64,000 nucleotides of DNA from CAWGJF01 sp963822905 (GTDB taxonomy: Bacteria; Bacteroidota; Ignavibacteria; Ignavibacteriales; Ignavibacteriaceae): assembly GCA_963822905.1 (NCBI GenBank), contig CAWGJF010000001.1, positions 310,001 to 374,000 on the forward strand. The letters run 5' to 3'. Positions 1 through 9,220 of the stretch are shown piece by piece. The first letter of the stretch is position 1, and each line of letters starts with the position of its first letter. Position numbers and translations under genes: made by a program. Below the pieces are notes generated by a model. The model was not told where the DNA came from. It worked only from the letters and a program-made list of their open reading frames with translations, and ran no database searches.

Positions 1-1146
1 GGATTTAAATCAAAACAAAAGGAAATAGAGCAGCAAATCAAAAATGCAAAAACTCTTGATGAACTTAATGCTGTAGTTGCAAAATTAGACGAATTGAAAA
101 AAGATTATTTACCCCACAAACCCTTGCTTGATAACGGACTTTATCCGGATAATTTTGATAAGGTGATTCAAAATCTTAATCTTTCATTTGTAACCCGTAA
201 TAATGACTTTGTGCAAATAGATGTTTTAACAACTGAGGTTGGTGAACTAAAGCAGCAGGTTGAATTTTTAAACCTGCGTAACAATGAGCTGCTTGCACAG
301 GTTGAGGAATTAAAGTCAACTGGAAATAAGGATAAAAAGACAATTGTTAAGCTTCAAAATCTTGTGGTAGAATTAAAATCTTCTTTGTCGAAAAGAGACA
401 GGCTTGTTATGAGTATGGTTGACAGTCTTATGCCGCCGATGCTTCTTGGCGAATCAAGTTTGAGTTCTGAAGAAGTAAAGAAAGTTAAAACCGAAGAAGA
501 AAAAAATAATGTCCTTGAAAACATTAAGAAATCAATTAATAACCATATGGAATTTCTTGATGCAACTTCTTCAAAACCTGCGGACCTTGAATCAATGAAT
601 AAACAAAAACAGGAATTTGTTAAGACCTGGCAATCAATTGGAGTTAAGTTAGTTGAAGTTTATGGTGACGAAAAAACCAAATCACAACAGCTTCAGGATA
701 TTGAAGGATTATTTAACCGGTGGGAGAGTGCTTTGAAACAGGAAGCCTGGAATTCTATTCGTGAAGAATTCGCGATCTACGATATTAATCTGCAAAAGTT
801 TTTTAACGGGAATGAATTTTCAGATATAGTTACTGCTTTTATTACTGACCAGGTTAAAAATGCAGAAATTCAAAGTAGCGCAGAATCCCAAAAAACATAC
901 CAGAATTTTGCCGACAGCACATGGTTTGGCAGTATTAAATCAGAATGGATGCCATATCTACTTGATCATAAAATGTTTACCATTCAGCAGAAGGATGAAA
1001 TTGAAACAGATCTAGGGCAATGGAAATCCGCAGTTTACCCCGCAAATATATTATGGGTTTATATTCTTGTTGGAGCAATTTTAATTGGTGCGATAATATT
1101 TTTTATAGTAAGAGTGAGGAAACCAGAAAAACCATTAATTGAATAG
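1..1146 (+). CDS. Coiled-coil membrane protein, 5'-truncated by window edge
   Basis: The frame is open from base 1, so the true start lies outside the window; an internal TTG at 94 is not a convincing start. The protein is a paralogue of the gene at 1927-3174: both share an Asn/Gln/Lys-rich coiled coil (around residues 60-130 here), the segment MVDSLMPP versus MVDSLLPP, a helical middle with KQEAWNSI in both, and one C-terminal transmembrane helix (VYILVGAILIGAIIFFIV) followed by a short basic tail. The likely topology is a long periplasmic part anchored by the C-terminal helix. I recognise no family or catalytic motif. A hairpin at 1189-1215 follows the stop codon. Confidence 0.75.
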   Translation, partial: GFKSKQKEIEQQIKNAKTLDELNAVVAKLDELKKDYLPHKPLLDNGLYPDNFDKVIQNLNLSFVTRNNDFVQIDVLTTEVGELKQQVEFLNLRNNELLAQVEELKSTGNKDKKTIVKLQNLVVELKSSLSKRDRLVMSMVDSLMPPMLLGESSLSSEEVKKVKTEEEKNNVLENIKKSINNHMEFLDATSSKPADLESMNKQKQEFVKTWQSIGVKLVEVYGDEKTKSQQLQDIEGLFNRWESALKQEAWNSIREEFAIYDINLQKFFNGNEFSDIVTAFITDQVKNAEIQSSAESQKTYQNFADSTWFGSIKSEWMPYLLDHKMFTIQQKDEIETDLGQWKSAVYPANILWVYILVGAILIGAIIFFIVRVRKPEKPLIE

Positions 1147-1188
1147 AATAAATATCTATTGATCTACCTCTCTAAAAATAATTAGCAT

Positions 1189-1219
1189 AGACAGGGTAAA
1201 AAAAATACCCTGTCTAAAA
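1189..1219 (+). terminator. Hairpin after the first gene
   Basis: A perfect 10-bp inverted repeat, AGACAGGGTA (1189-1198) and TACCCTGTCT (1206-1215), has an A7 loop and is followed by an A/T-rich tail (AAAATATTTT). The U tract is imperfect, but position and symmetry fit an intrinsic terminator. The rest of 1147-1468 holds nothing else that I can identify apart from the presumed promoter of the next gene. Confidence 0.6.
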
Positions 1220-1468
1220 TATTTTACACAATATCTTAAGAAATTACCCATCAGATAAATCTTATCCTTTTTGTTTTATAAGTGATGCAAGATGGACTTG
1301 ACTTCATTTATAAAATTTAATAATTCCTGACTAATAAAAATTACAATGTTTATTTATTCATTAAATGAAAGGATCCATTAAAAAATAAAAGAGATTTAAT
1401 ATTAGTTGATTTTGTGTAATTGACTTTGCCTAAATGATAATGTCACTAACTAATACGAAAGGAAAGAG

Positions 1469-1930
1469 ATGATGAAGAAAAATCTTTATTTAATATTTCT
1501 AGCTTTACTTATTTATCCTGCCTGCTCAACCCTTACGCTGCAGTCTGCAAATTTTTCCTGGCCGATAGAATCTGTACTTCCTGTCGATCACAGTGGAAAT
1601 GTTGTTGAAAAAAAATATTCCGTTGAATTCGATACCAGGCCGGTTTTTTTTGAAGAATTCCAGGACTCATCAGCGTATGAAGGTAAGGAGATAAGATTAA
1701 TAAGAGACCACGAAGGATATTATTATCTAACATCTAGGAATTTTAAAAACGTTTACGTTTTCCAGGCGGAAGATGGTAACCTGGTATTAAATAATAAAAT
1801 TCCAATTTCTGAAACCGGAATAGTAAATCCAGCATTCAATCAACGATCGAATTATATTGAACTTATTGATGGTGATAGTAAGTTAAATCTTACACATGAA
1901 GGAATTGAAATAAAAGGAGGTATGCAATGA
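1469..1930 (+). CDS. Small lipoprotein of unknown function
   Basis: This 153-residue protein has a short signal sequence with a lipobox-like end (IYPAC, Cys at about residue 19), so it is probably a lipoprotein. The mature part is predicted to be mainly beta strand, and I do not recognise the family. The ATG is preceded by GGAAAGAG. Its stop overlaps the start of the next gene (ATGA at 1927-1930), so the two are translationally coupled and probably act together. The downstream gene is a paralogue of the gene at 1-1146, so this lipoprotein may belong to the same envelope assembly; that is inference. Confidence 0.8.
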   Translation: MMKKNLYLIFLALLIYPACSTLTLQSANFSWPIESVLPVDHSGNVVEKKYSVEFDTRPVFFEEFQDSSAYEGKEIRLIRDHEGYYYLTSRNFKNVYVFQAEDGNLVLNNKIPISETGIVNPAFNQRSNYIELIDGDSKLNLTHEGIEIKGGMQ

Positions 1931-3174
1931 AAAAGATTGAATATAATTTCCTGATACTTATTCTACTGGTTGGAGCATTTGCAACTTTATCTTTTGCCCA
2001 ATCTGATTATGAAACTGTTCAAAAATTTAAAAGAGACTACGCATTAATTGAACATCAAATTAAAGAAGCGGATTCCTTAAATGCATTAAATTCAGTTGCG
2101 GAAAATATTCAAAAGCTGCAACAGGAATACTCAGAGCATTCAGAACTGATTGATAAAGCAATGTATCCTGAAAGCTTCGATGGTTATATAGCTAAGTTAA
2201 ATATAGCGTATCATACAAGGGAAGGTGACTTTACCGCAATTGATGTTCTAAAAGTTCAGGTTTCTGCACTTAAGCAGCAAGTTGACACAATGAACAGTAA
2301 AAATAATGAGCTGCTTGCAAACCTGGAAAAGCTTGAATCTCTCAGTAACAAAAACAGCAGACAAATTTCCAGACTTAATAACCTCATTGCGGATTTGAGA
2401 ACCTCGCTTCACAAAAGAGATGAGCTTGTGATGAATATGGTTGACAGTTTGCTTCCTCCTGTGATGAGAGAAAAACCGATGCTTTCCTCGGAAGATAAGG
2501 AGCAAATAACATCCGACGAAAAAAAAGATAATATACTTGCTAACGTTAAAACGACAATAAGAGACAACATTAAGTATCTTGATTTAACTTCTCTGCAGCC
2601 GAAGGACATTGAAGAAATTCAGAAGCAGCAGGCAGAGTTTTCTAAAACTTGGTCTCAGATCGGACCGAAATTGGTCGAAGTATATTCTGATGATAAAGAT
2701 AAAGCAAACGAACTCCGCCGGATTGATTCGCTCTTTGCTTCATGGACTGCATCAGTAAAGCAGGAAGCATGGAATTCTATTGAAGAAGTATTTACAAAAA
2801 AGGGAATTCCGGTAAAGAATTTTTCAAACGGACAGGGATTTACAAATTCAGTAAATCAATATATTGAAAGTGAAAAAGCTGATATAAAAACAGTAGCTGA
2901 AGATGTAGCAGCCCGTTCATTTGAACTTTTCGTAGATAGTACCTGGAATGAAGAAATAGAAGCCAAATGGACACCATTCCTGGTTGAGAACGGAATGCTT
3001 GCTGAAAACAGTAAAGATAAAATTGACGATAATATTGAAGTATGGAGAAGCGAGTTATATCCGTCAAACATATGGATGTGGATTATATTTGCAGGAATAC
3101 TCGCTGCAGGATTGGTGTTGCTAATAGCAAGATTGAAGAAAAACTCGCAGGCACTGGATGCTCAATCCGGTTAA
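1927..3174 (+). CDS. Secreted coiled-coil protein with C-terminal membrane anchor
   Basis: This 415-residue protein starts with a cleavable signal peptide (about residues 1-25, ending SFAQ), continues as a coiled coil rich in Gln, Asn and Leu (about 90-160), and ends in one transmembrane helix (about 382-404, WMWIIFAGILAAGLVLL) with a Lys/Arg tail. It is a paralogue of the truncated gene at 1-1146, and its N-terminus suggests how that gene begins. GGAGG inside the preceding gene serves as ribosome-binding site and the ATGA overlap implies coupling. No enzymatic motif is visible. A periplasmic scaffold or sensor role is possible but unproven. Confidence 0.8.
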   Translation: MKKIEYNFLILILLVGAFATLSFAQSDYETVQKFKRDYALIEHQIKEADSLNALNSVAENIQKLQQEYSEHSELIDKAMYPESFDGYIAKLNIAYHTREGDFTAIDVLKVQVSALKQQVDTMNSKNNELLANLEKLESLSNKNSRQISRLNNLIADLRTSLHKRDELVMNMVDSLLPPVMREKPMLSSEDKEQITSDEKKDNILANVKTTIRDNIKYLDLTSLQPKDIEEIQKQQAEFSKTWSQIGPKLVEVYSDDKDKANELRRIDSLFASWTASVKQEAWNSIEEVFTKKGIPVKNFSNGQGFTNSVNQYIESEKADIKTVAEDVAARSFELFVDSTWNEEIEAKWTPFLVENGMLAENSKDKIDDNIEVWRSELYPSNIWMWIIFAGILAAGLVLLIARLKKNSQALDAQSG

Positions 3175-3204
3175 TTTAAAAACACGCTTAATGTGAATTC
3201 GATT

Positions 3205-3237
3205 AAGGCTGTCATTTTTCAGTGACAGCCTTTTTTG
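3205..3237. terminator. Bidirectional intrinsic terminator
   Basis: AAGGCTGTCA (3205-3214) pairs with TGACAGCCTT (3223-3232) around an 8-nt loop and is followed by a T run on the plus strand. It lies between convergent genes and can serve both. Confidence 0.85.
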
Positions 3238-3238
3238 T

Positions 3239-4425
3239 TTAATTCTTTTTTAATAAAATCATTAATGAAGAAGTAACTAATCCAAAGACCAAACAACCTG
3301 CCCAAACTACAGGAGCGCCAAAAGATTCCAAAACTTCAGTTCCAATCCACGGACCAACTATTAATGAAAGACTAAAAGTCATCTGGAAGTAACCCATATA
3401 TTCACCGCGTTTGTTTGGAGGTGACATTTCTGCAACAAACTCACCAGAAGCAGGAAAAAAAATCATTTCACCAAAAGTCCAGATTGCGACTGAAAAAATT
3501 AATATACCCATCAGGCTGCTTATTGCCATAAGACCAAAACCAATACCTGTAATAAATGCACCAAGTGTTAAAGCTTTCCAGGCGGGCCATAACCGCATCG
3601 AGTCGTTTAACGGAACTTCGATAAAAATAATCATCACGGTATTTAAAGCTGTCAGCAATCCAAAAACTGCTGTAGAGTAACCGAGATTTTCAACAATAAA
3701 AATAGGCAGAGCGCCAATATGCTGGAAAAAGACCATCTGCACAGGAATTATACTCATCAGGAAAAGAATAAACTTTTTGTTTTTAAAGAAGCTGGTTGTT
3801 TGCACTGGCGGAATTTCAATTCCTGCGAATTCTCCGGAATAAATTTATTAATTGGCTGCCACGAAGAGAAAATTAAAAATATTGCTGCAGCAATCGAGGT
3901 TATTCCATCGACATAAAATAACAAAGAAAAATTTATTGCACTTAAAAAACCACCTACCATCGGACCAATACTCATTCCCAAATTTATTGCAAGCCTGTTA
4001 AGTGCAAAAGCAGTTTTTCTCCTGTTCGGTTCGATTTGTTCCGAGATGAAAGACATACTTGCTGGTCTGAATGATTCACTAATAATTGCCCAGACCAATG
4101 TAAGAACAAGAAAAGTTTCAAATGTTTTTATTAATGATAAAACAAAAAGAAACAGCCCGGTTGAAATCAGAGAGATTCTCATCAGCTTTAGCGAACCTAT
4201 TTTATCGCTTATCCTTCCGGCAAATGGTGCTGTGATAAATGCACCAATTCCATAAAATGTTAACACAAGTCCCGAACTCCCCGGGCTAACAAATAGTTCC
4301 TTTGTTGCATATAATGCGAGAAAAGGCAGAACCATTGTACCCGCCCTATTAATCAGGGTAGCAATTGCAAGTGTCCAGATGTTATGCGGAATATTTTTTA
4401 ATCCGCTGTATGGGTTCTTTATCAT
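3239..4425 (-). pseudogene. MFS transporter with one frameshift
   Basis: Read from 4425 downward, the first frame gives 222 residues with six hydrophobic helices and the MFS loop motif GRISDKIGS (after helix 2). The remaining half (helices 7-12) continues in another frame down to 3239. The junction lies at about 3810-3830: the sequence goes from IPENSQ in one frame to GIEIPPVQTTSFF in the other, as expected if one base is missing. Restored, the protein is about 395 residues with 12 helices, the usual length of a drug/metabolite MFS exporter. It is either a recent pseudogene or an assembly indel, since both halves are otherwise intact. The substrate cannot be told. Confidence 0.8.
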
Positions 4426-4580
4426 TAGAGCAAATAATTGGAAGGAAATTGAATTTGGGAACCAATTTAATAATTGTTCTCAATATTAATTGTGACTCAG
4501 TTCTTAATAATTACTTAACAATTCGGTTACAATTTGTTAAAATCTGTAGGTTATGTTTAAACAACAAAAAAGGAAAAATT

Positions 4581-4697
4581 ATGGACGAAACATTAAGATT
4601 TATAATTGGTATAACACTCTTTGTTGCTGTTGTTGTTTTTGAATGGCTGAAAAATCGCAGCAAAGAAACTATGTTTTTAACAGATGTAGAAAAATAA
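4581..4697 (+). CDS. Small single-span membrane protein
   Basis: A 38-residue ORF starts at an ATG placed 6 bases after AAGGA. It encodes one hydrophobic helix (FIIGITLFVAVVVFEWL) and a polar tail (KNRSKETMFLTDVEK). It stands alone between divergent transcription units. The ribosome-binding site and one-helix composition support a real gene, but there is no family assignment. Confidence 0.55.
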   Translation: MDETLRFIIGITLFVAVVVFEWLKNRSKETMFLTDVEK

Positions 4698-4825
4698 TTC
4701 ATAGCATTTCAATTAAGATTTTAGCAATTTAAATAGTTAATCGATTATTTAGCTAATCCACTCCTTACTATTTCATTCCACATTTGATAAATTACCTTTA
4801 TCATAATTCTACTTTTATTTTATAG

Positions 4826-6142
4826 ATGAATAATTCTCCAAAAGCATGGGTTGTTTCAGCTGATATGGGTTACGGACATCAAAGAGCCGTTCACCCCTTG
4901 AAAAATATTGCAGAAGATGGAATCATAACCGTCGGCTCTACAGGATCAACAACCAAGTCAGAAAAAAAATTATGGAATCGTTTATTAAGAGCATATGAAT
5001 TTTTTTCCAGGGCTAAAAGCATTCCCATAATCGGACCGCCACTTTTTTCGATGCTCGATACACTAATGTACATTCCATCTTTTTATCCGATGAGAAATCT
5101 TTCGCGAAGCACTTTCCAGGTTAATCTTCTGGAATCTACGATAGAAAAAGGCTTGTGCAAGGGAATGCTTGAAAAAATTGAAAAGAAAAATCTGCCACTT
5201 GTCACTTCATTCTATGCACCTGCTATTGCGGCAGATATGAAAGGGTTTCACAAAATTTACTGCATCATTTGTGATGCAGATATAAACCGTGTTTGGGTAG
5301 CAAAAGAACCCTGGGAAAGCAGGATTGAATATTTTACTCCCTGCGGAAAAGCTGCACAAAGATTAAAAGCTTACGGTGTCCCCGATGAAAGAATTTATTT
5401 AACAGGGTTTCCATTTCCAGAGGAATTGCTTGGGGATAAAGACCTTTCAATATTGAAAAAAAATCTTGGACAAAGATTATTTTATCTCGATCCGAATGGA
5501 AAATTCCGTGAAAGGCACGGAAGAAATGTTGAATATTTTTTAGGGAAGGAAAATTGTGAATTTAAAAATGACAGAGTACTTACAATTACTTACGCAGTCG
5601 GTGGTGCAGGCGCACAAAAAGAAATTGGTGGAAAACTTGCACTTAGTCTCAGAAAAAAAATTAAGGCAAATGAAGTAAGAATAAATCTAGTCGCGGGAAT
5701 AAAACGAAATGTAAAAGAATATTTTGATACGATAAAAAAAGAAGTTGATGAAGATGGAGATTCTGTTCAGATAATTTATTCACCTGACTTATATGATTAT
5801 TTTAATAAGTTCAATAATATCCTTCACGAGACAGATATTTTATGGACAAAACCAAGCGAGCTATCTTTTTATACTGCACTTGGATTGCCGATTGTAATGA
5901 CACCTGCAATTGGTTCACAGGAAAAGTTTAACAGGAAATGGATTCATGAACTGAGATCGGGAATAAGACAGGAAAACCCGGATTATACTGACCAGTGGTT
6001 ATATGATTCTCTCAACAGGGGAACGCTTGCAGAATGTGCGTGGGACGGATTCTTAAAAGCACGGAAGCTTGGTTTGTACAAAATACAGGAAGTTGTTGAA
6101 ACCGGAAAATTTATTCGTGAAGTCTCGCCGGTTATCAGGTAA
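4826..6142 (+). CDS. GT28/MurG-like glycosyltransferase-related protein
   Basis: This 438-residue protein begins with VVSADMGYGHQRAVHPL, the same kind of nucleotide-sugar-transferase N-terminus (GxGH followed by A) that is seen in MGDG synthase and MurG relatives. The C-terminal half carries the GT-B-like stretch with KPSELSFYTALGLPIVMTP, comparable to the E-x7-P donor-site region. No signal peptide is visible, so it is cytoplasmic or peripheral at the membrane. It lies 5 bp upstream of a second GT28-like gene and is surely co-transcribed. I infer glycolipid synthesis or modification; the substrate is unknown, and an epimerase-like activity cannot be excluded. Confidence 0.65.
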   Translation: MNNSPKAWVVSADMGYGHQRAVHPLKNIAEDGIITVGSTGSTTKSEKKLWNRLLRAYEFFSRAKSIPIIGPPLFSMLDTLMYIPSFYPMRNLSRSTFQVNLLESTIEKGLCKGMLEKIEKKNLPLVTSFYAPAIAADMKGFHKIYCIICDADINRVWVAKEPWESRIEYFTPCGKAAQRLKAYGVPDERIYLTGFPFPEELLGDKDLSILKKNLGQRLFYLDPNGKFRERHGRNVEYFLGKENCEFKNDRVLTITYAVGGAGAQKEIGGKLALSLRKKIKANEVRINLVAGIKRNVKEYFDTIKKEVDEDGDSVQIIYSPDLYDYFNKFNNILHETDILWTKPSELSFYTALGLPIVMTPAIGSQEKFNRKWIHELRSGIRQENPDYTDQWLYDSLNRGTLAECAWDGFLKARKLGLYKIQEVVETGKFIREVSPVIR

Positions 6143-6147
6143 ATAAT

Positions 6148-7281
6148 ATGCAAAACAAAAAAAAATTCCTGATGCTTTATCTAAAAACCGGCGGCGGACA
6201 TCTCGCCCCTGCAAAAGCAATCGCAGGTTATTTGCACAATCACCATTCTGACATTGCAAACCCTGTTTTAGTTGATTGCTTAGAGAAAACACCAGGCTTT
6301 GTAAAATTTATTGTTGAAGATGGCTATCGAATTACTCAATCAAAAGCCAAATGGTTTTTTGAATTTTTATATGCAATAAACAAGTTTCAGCTTTCGGCAA
6401 AAATGACCTGCTTAGCTATTGGGTTATTTATAAAACCTCATTTAAAAAGAGTAATCGCTAAGGAAAAACCCGATAAAATTATTTGCCTTCATTTTTTTAT
6501 ACTGCAGCCTCTTTTTAGCATTATAAAAAAACAAAAACTCAATATCCCGATTGTAACTTTAGTTACAGATCCGTTTACACCGCACACAATGTGGTTCCTG
6601 AATAAAGAACAGCATTTCATTTTATTCAGTGAAATGCTTGGTGAAAAAATAAAATCAAAATTGCCCCGGAGTAAAATTGAAATTTTTCCGTTTATGCTTG
6701 ACGAAAAATTTTCCTCCCGGGCGAATGAGACAGAAGTTAAAAACATAAAAACAAATAGGGGAATTGACCAAGACAAGAAAGTTTTGCTTATAGTTGGAGG
6801 TGGTGATGGAATTCCTCACGGCAGAAGAATTCTTGAAGGAGTTTTATCAAACAATATTAATGCATTTATTGTAATTGTTTGCGGGAAGAATAAAGAGTTA
6901 TTTAACCAGTCCACAGAATTAAAAAAACAATATAATTCGGAAAACATGGTAATCTATGGTTATGTTGATTTTGTTTATGAATTAATAAACGCTTCAGATA
7001 TAGTAATTACAAAATGCGGTGCTTCAACAATAATGGAAATACTCCTGTTAAACAAAGTTCCTGTTGTAAATGATTATATCTGGGAACAGGAACAGGGGAA
7101 TGTAGATTTTCTGATTGAAAATAATCTTGGAATTTATGAACCAAAATTGAATAAACTCCCGGAATTAATAAATGAATTGATTACAAATGATGAAAAGCTG
7201 AATTTTTATAAGTCAAATATTAAAAAATCCGGCTTGCAAAATGGAGTCGGAATGGTTTCAGAATATCTTCTGAATTCTTAA
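6148..7281 (+). CDS. Glycolipid glycosyltransferase, MGDG synthase/UgtP-like (GT28)
   Basis: The 377-residue protein has the N-terminal motif KTGGGHLAPAKAI typical of MGDG synthase and processive diacylglycerol glucosyltransferases, then TLVTDPFTPHTMWF at about residues 134-147 as in that family. It ends with the nucleotide-sugar-binding half (IVGGGDGIPHGRRI; DIVITKCGASTIMEILLLNKVPVV contains the donor-site Gly/Ser and Glu). It would transfer a sugar to a diacylglycerol-type lipid at the inner membrane. The ATG follows the preceding stop by 5 bp, and CAGGTAAATA can act as ribosome-binding site. Together with its neighbour it suggests a two-step glycolipid pathway. Confidence 0.75.
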   Translation: MQNKKKFLMLYLKTGGGHLAPAKAIAGYLHNHHSDIANPVLVDCLEKTPGFVKFIVEDGYRITQSKAKWFFEFLYAINKFQLSAKMTCLAIGLFIKPHLKRVIAKEKPDKIICLHFFILQPLFSIIKKQKLNIPIVTLVTDPFTPHTMWFLNKEQHFILFSEMLGEKIKSKLPRSKIEIFPFMLDEKFSSRANETEVKNIKTNRGIDQDKKVLLIVGGGDGIPHGRRILEGVLSNNINAFIVIVCGKNKELFNQSTELKKQYNSENMVIYGYVDFVYELINASDIVITKCGASTIMEILLLNKVPVVNDYIWEQEQGNVDFLIENNLGIYEPKLNKLPELINELITNDEKLNFYKSNIKKSGLQNGVGMVSEYLLNS

Positions 7282-7306
7282 AATAAATTTTATTCCTGAG
7301 GAAAAA

Positions 7307-8146
7307 ATGAACTGCAAAAATTTTTTATTAATGATATCAATTCTTATTTTATCAACATCTTCGTTTGCACAATCAAAAAGCTCTTCAGCAGATTACAATT
7401 TTTATAATTCCAATACTTTCTCGATCTATTCGACAAGTGTAAGAGACAGTTTTAATATTTCTATCAGCGTTCCCGAAAATTACTTTGATTCCCAGGAAAC
7501 ATATCCTGTCCTTTATACACTTGATGGAGATATTTCATTCGAAATGGTAACGAGCATTGCCAGGTATCTTGAAGTAGGGGACAACATTCCCAACTTTATT
7601 ATTGTTGGAATTGGTTATGGAACCCTGGAAAAAGAATCGGGAAATAACCGTCAACGCGATTATTCTCCAACCGTTGTTGGGAATGATGAGAATACAGGTG
7701 GAGCAGACAACTTTTTAAGTTTTCTTCAAAATGAACTCATTCCATTTATTGATTTGAATTATAGAACTGAAAAGGAAAACAGAACAATTTATGGATATTC
7801 TTTGGCGGGGCTTTTTTGTTTTTACAATTTGTTTAAGCAGCCGGATTTATTCGATAATTATATAATTGGAAGCGCTTATCTAAACTGGGACAATAAAACT
7901 ATATTTGAAATTGAAAAACAAACAGCAATTAAAACAACTGATATTAAAGCAAACATTTTTATCTCAGTTGGCAACGATGAAGATGATGAAGCATATTTCA
8001 CTCCGGTTGATGAAATGGTATCGGATCTGCAAAACAGGAATTATAAATCACTCAATATATCTACAATGGTTTTCAATGACAGCGATCATCTCTCATCTCC
8101 GCCTTTAACAATTACGCAGGGACTGCTTTCAATTTTTCAAAAATGA
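7307..8146 (+). CDS. Secreted alpha/beta-hydrolase, putative esterase family
   Basis: This 279-residue protein has a signal peptide (about 1-21, SSFAQS) and the fold pattern of the putative esterase (D/S-formylglutathione hydrolase-like, PF00756) family: YPVLYTLDGD at the first strand, the nucleophile elbow GYSLAG at about residue 164, and a late Asp/His region (NDSDHLSSPP). It probably hydrolyses esters such as siderophore or carbohydrate esters in the periplasm. The ATG has GAGG 6 bases upstream. It lies 25 bp after the glycosyltransferase and may belong to the same operon. Confidence 0.8.
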   Translation: MNCKNFLLMISILILSTSSFAQSKSSSADYNFYNSNTFSIYSTSVRDSFNISISVPENYFDSQETYPVLYTLDGDISFEMVTSIARYLEVGDNIPNFIIVGIGYGTLEKESGNNRQRDYSPTVVGNDENTGGADNFLSFLQNELIPFIDLNYRTEKENRTIYGYSLAGLFCFYNLFKQPDLFDNYIIGSAYLNWDNKTIFEIEKQTAIKTTDIKANIFISVGNDEDDEAYFTPVDEMVSDLQNRNYKSLNISTMVFNDSDHLSSPPLTITQGLLSIFQK

Positions 8147-8292
8147 AAAGGTTATAAAATATTTTGGGAAATTTCATAATCATTTTATCAGGATAAATTT
8201 TTCTTTACCAACATTTCTATTTTATTTAAATTCCAAGTGTTCAATTAATCCAAAATAGAGGGGGTCAAAAATATTTGCAGTAGGAGGCAAAT

Positions 8293-8703
8293 ATGTACAG
8301 GATTCATGTAAGTTACCCCGCAATAGTAACAGTCGGAATAGTATCGTATCTTCTTGGCTCATTGTGGTATTCAAAGTTTTTGTTTGGGAAAAAGTGGAGA
8401 CAAAGTATTGGAAAAACTGAAAGTGAATATCAATATATGATAAAACCCTGGATTTATGTTCTTACATTTATATGTTTACTTATTGCAGAATATGTTCTCT
8501 CAATTTTTATTCAATTCAGCGGAGCTTCAACTTTATGGTACGGCATACTTGCAGGATTTTTATGCTGGTTTGGTTTTGTGGCATGCATAAGTTTGTTTCA
8601 AATACTATTTGCTGGAAGACCTTTTTCTTTGTGGCTGATAAATTCTGGATATAGTTTATTGGCAATGATTTTCGGAGGAGGTATTTTTGCAATTTGGAGA
8701 TAA
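8293..8703 (+). CDS. DUF1761 family membrane protein
   Basis: A 136-residue protein with four predicted transmembrane helices. Its N-terminus VGIVSYLLGSLWYSKFLFGKKW is cut short here as GSLWYSKFLFGKKW, the typical signature of DUF1761. The start is fixed by an excellent GGAGG 7 bases upstream of the ATG. Its function is unknown in the family. The next gene begins immediately after or overlaps its end. Confidence 0.8.
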   Translation: MYRIHVSYPAIVTVGIVSYLLGSLWYSKFLFGKKWRQSIGKTESEYQYMIKPWIYVLTFICLLIAEYVLSIFIQFSGASTLWYGILAGFLCWFGFVACISLFQILFAGRPFSLWLINSGYSLLAMIFGGGIFAIWR

Positions 8704-8707
8704 TAAA

Positions 8708-9220
8708 GTGAACAGAGAATTATGGATGAATAAGAAATTTATTTTTCAACTCGATAGTTCAGAATTACCTGTAGTTCTGGAAAAGTTGAGAGAATCTCCT
8801 TCGAAAATAAAACAAATAGTAACCGAGGTTTCGGAGAAAATATTGGTTAAAAAACCTGAGGGAAAGTGGTCAGTTAAGGAAAATATTGGTCACCTGATCG
8901 ATCTTGAAGAAATTCACGACTTAAGAATTGATGACTTTATTGAAGGAAAACACATTTTACGTGCAGCAGATATGAGCAACAAAAAAACGGAAAAAGCTCA
9001 TCATAATAAAAAAGATATAAATTTATTAATTGAAGAGTTTATTGACGTAAGAAATAATTTTATTGAAAGGATTAAGAGATTGGATGAAGAAGTATTGACA
9101 AGAATTTCTTTGCACCCAAGATTAAATCAGCCCATGAGAATTGTCGATCTTGCACAGTTTGTTTCAGAACATGATGATCATCATATTGAAACCATCAGGG
9201 AAATTATTATTACAAATTAG
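8708..9220 (+). CDS. DinB-family metal-binding protein
   Basis: The protein is about 170 residues long if it starts at the GTG at 8708, which has GGAGA 7 bases upstream; a TTG at 8687 after GGAGGAGGT is an alternative and would overlap the DUF1761 gene. It has the DinB/YfiT four-helix pattern with three spaced histidines: GHL in the first helix region, and the C-terminal EHDDHHI. This family holds a divalent metal and includes thiol transferases, but many members are uncharacterised. Its stop lies across the end of the convergent DUF1684 gene. Confidence 0.8.
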   Translation: MNRELWMNKKFIFQLDSSELPVVLEKLRESPSKIKQIVTEVSEKILVKKPEGKWSVKENIGHLIDLEEIHDLRIDDFIEGKHILRAADMSNKKTEKAHHNKKDINLLIEEFIDVRNNFIERIKRLDEEVLTRISLHPRLNQPMRIVDLAQFVSEHDDHHIETIREIIITN

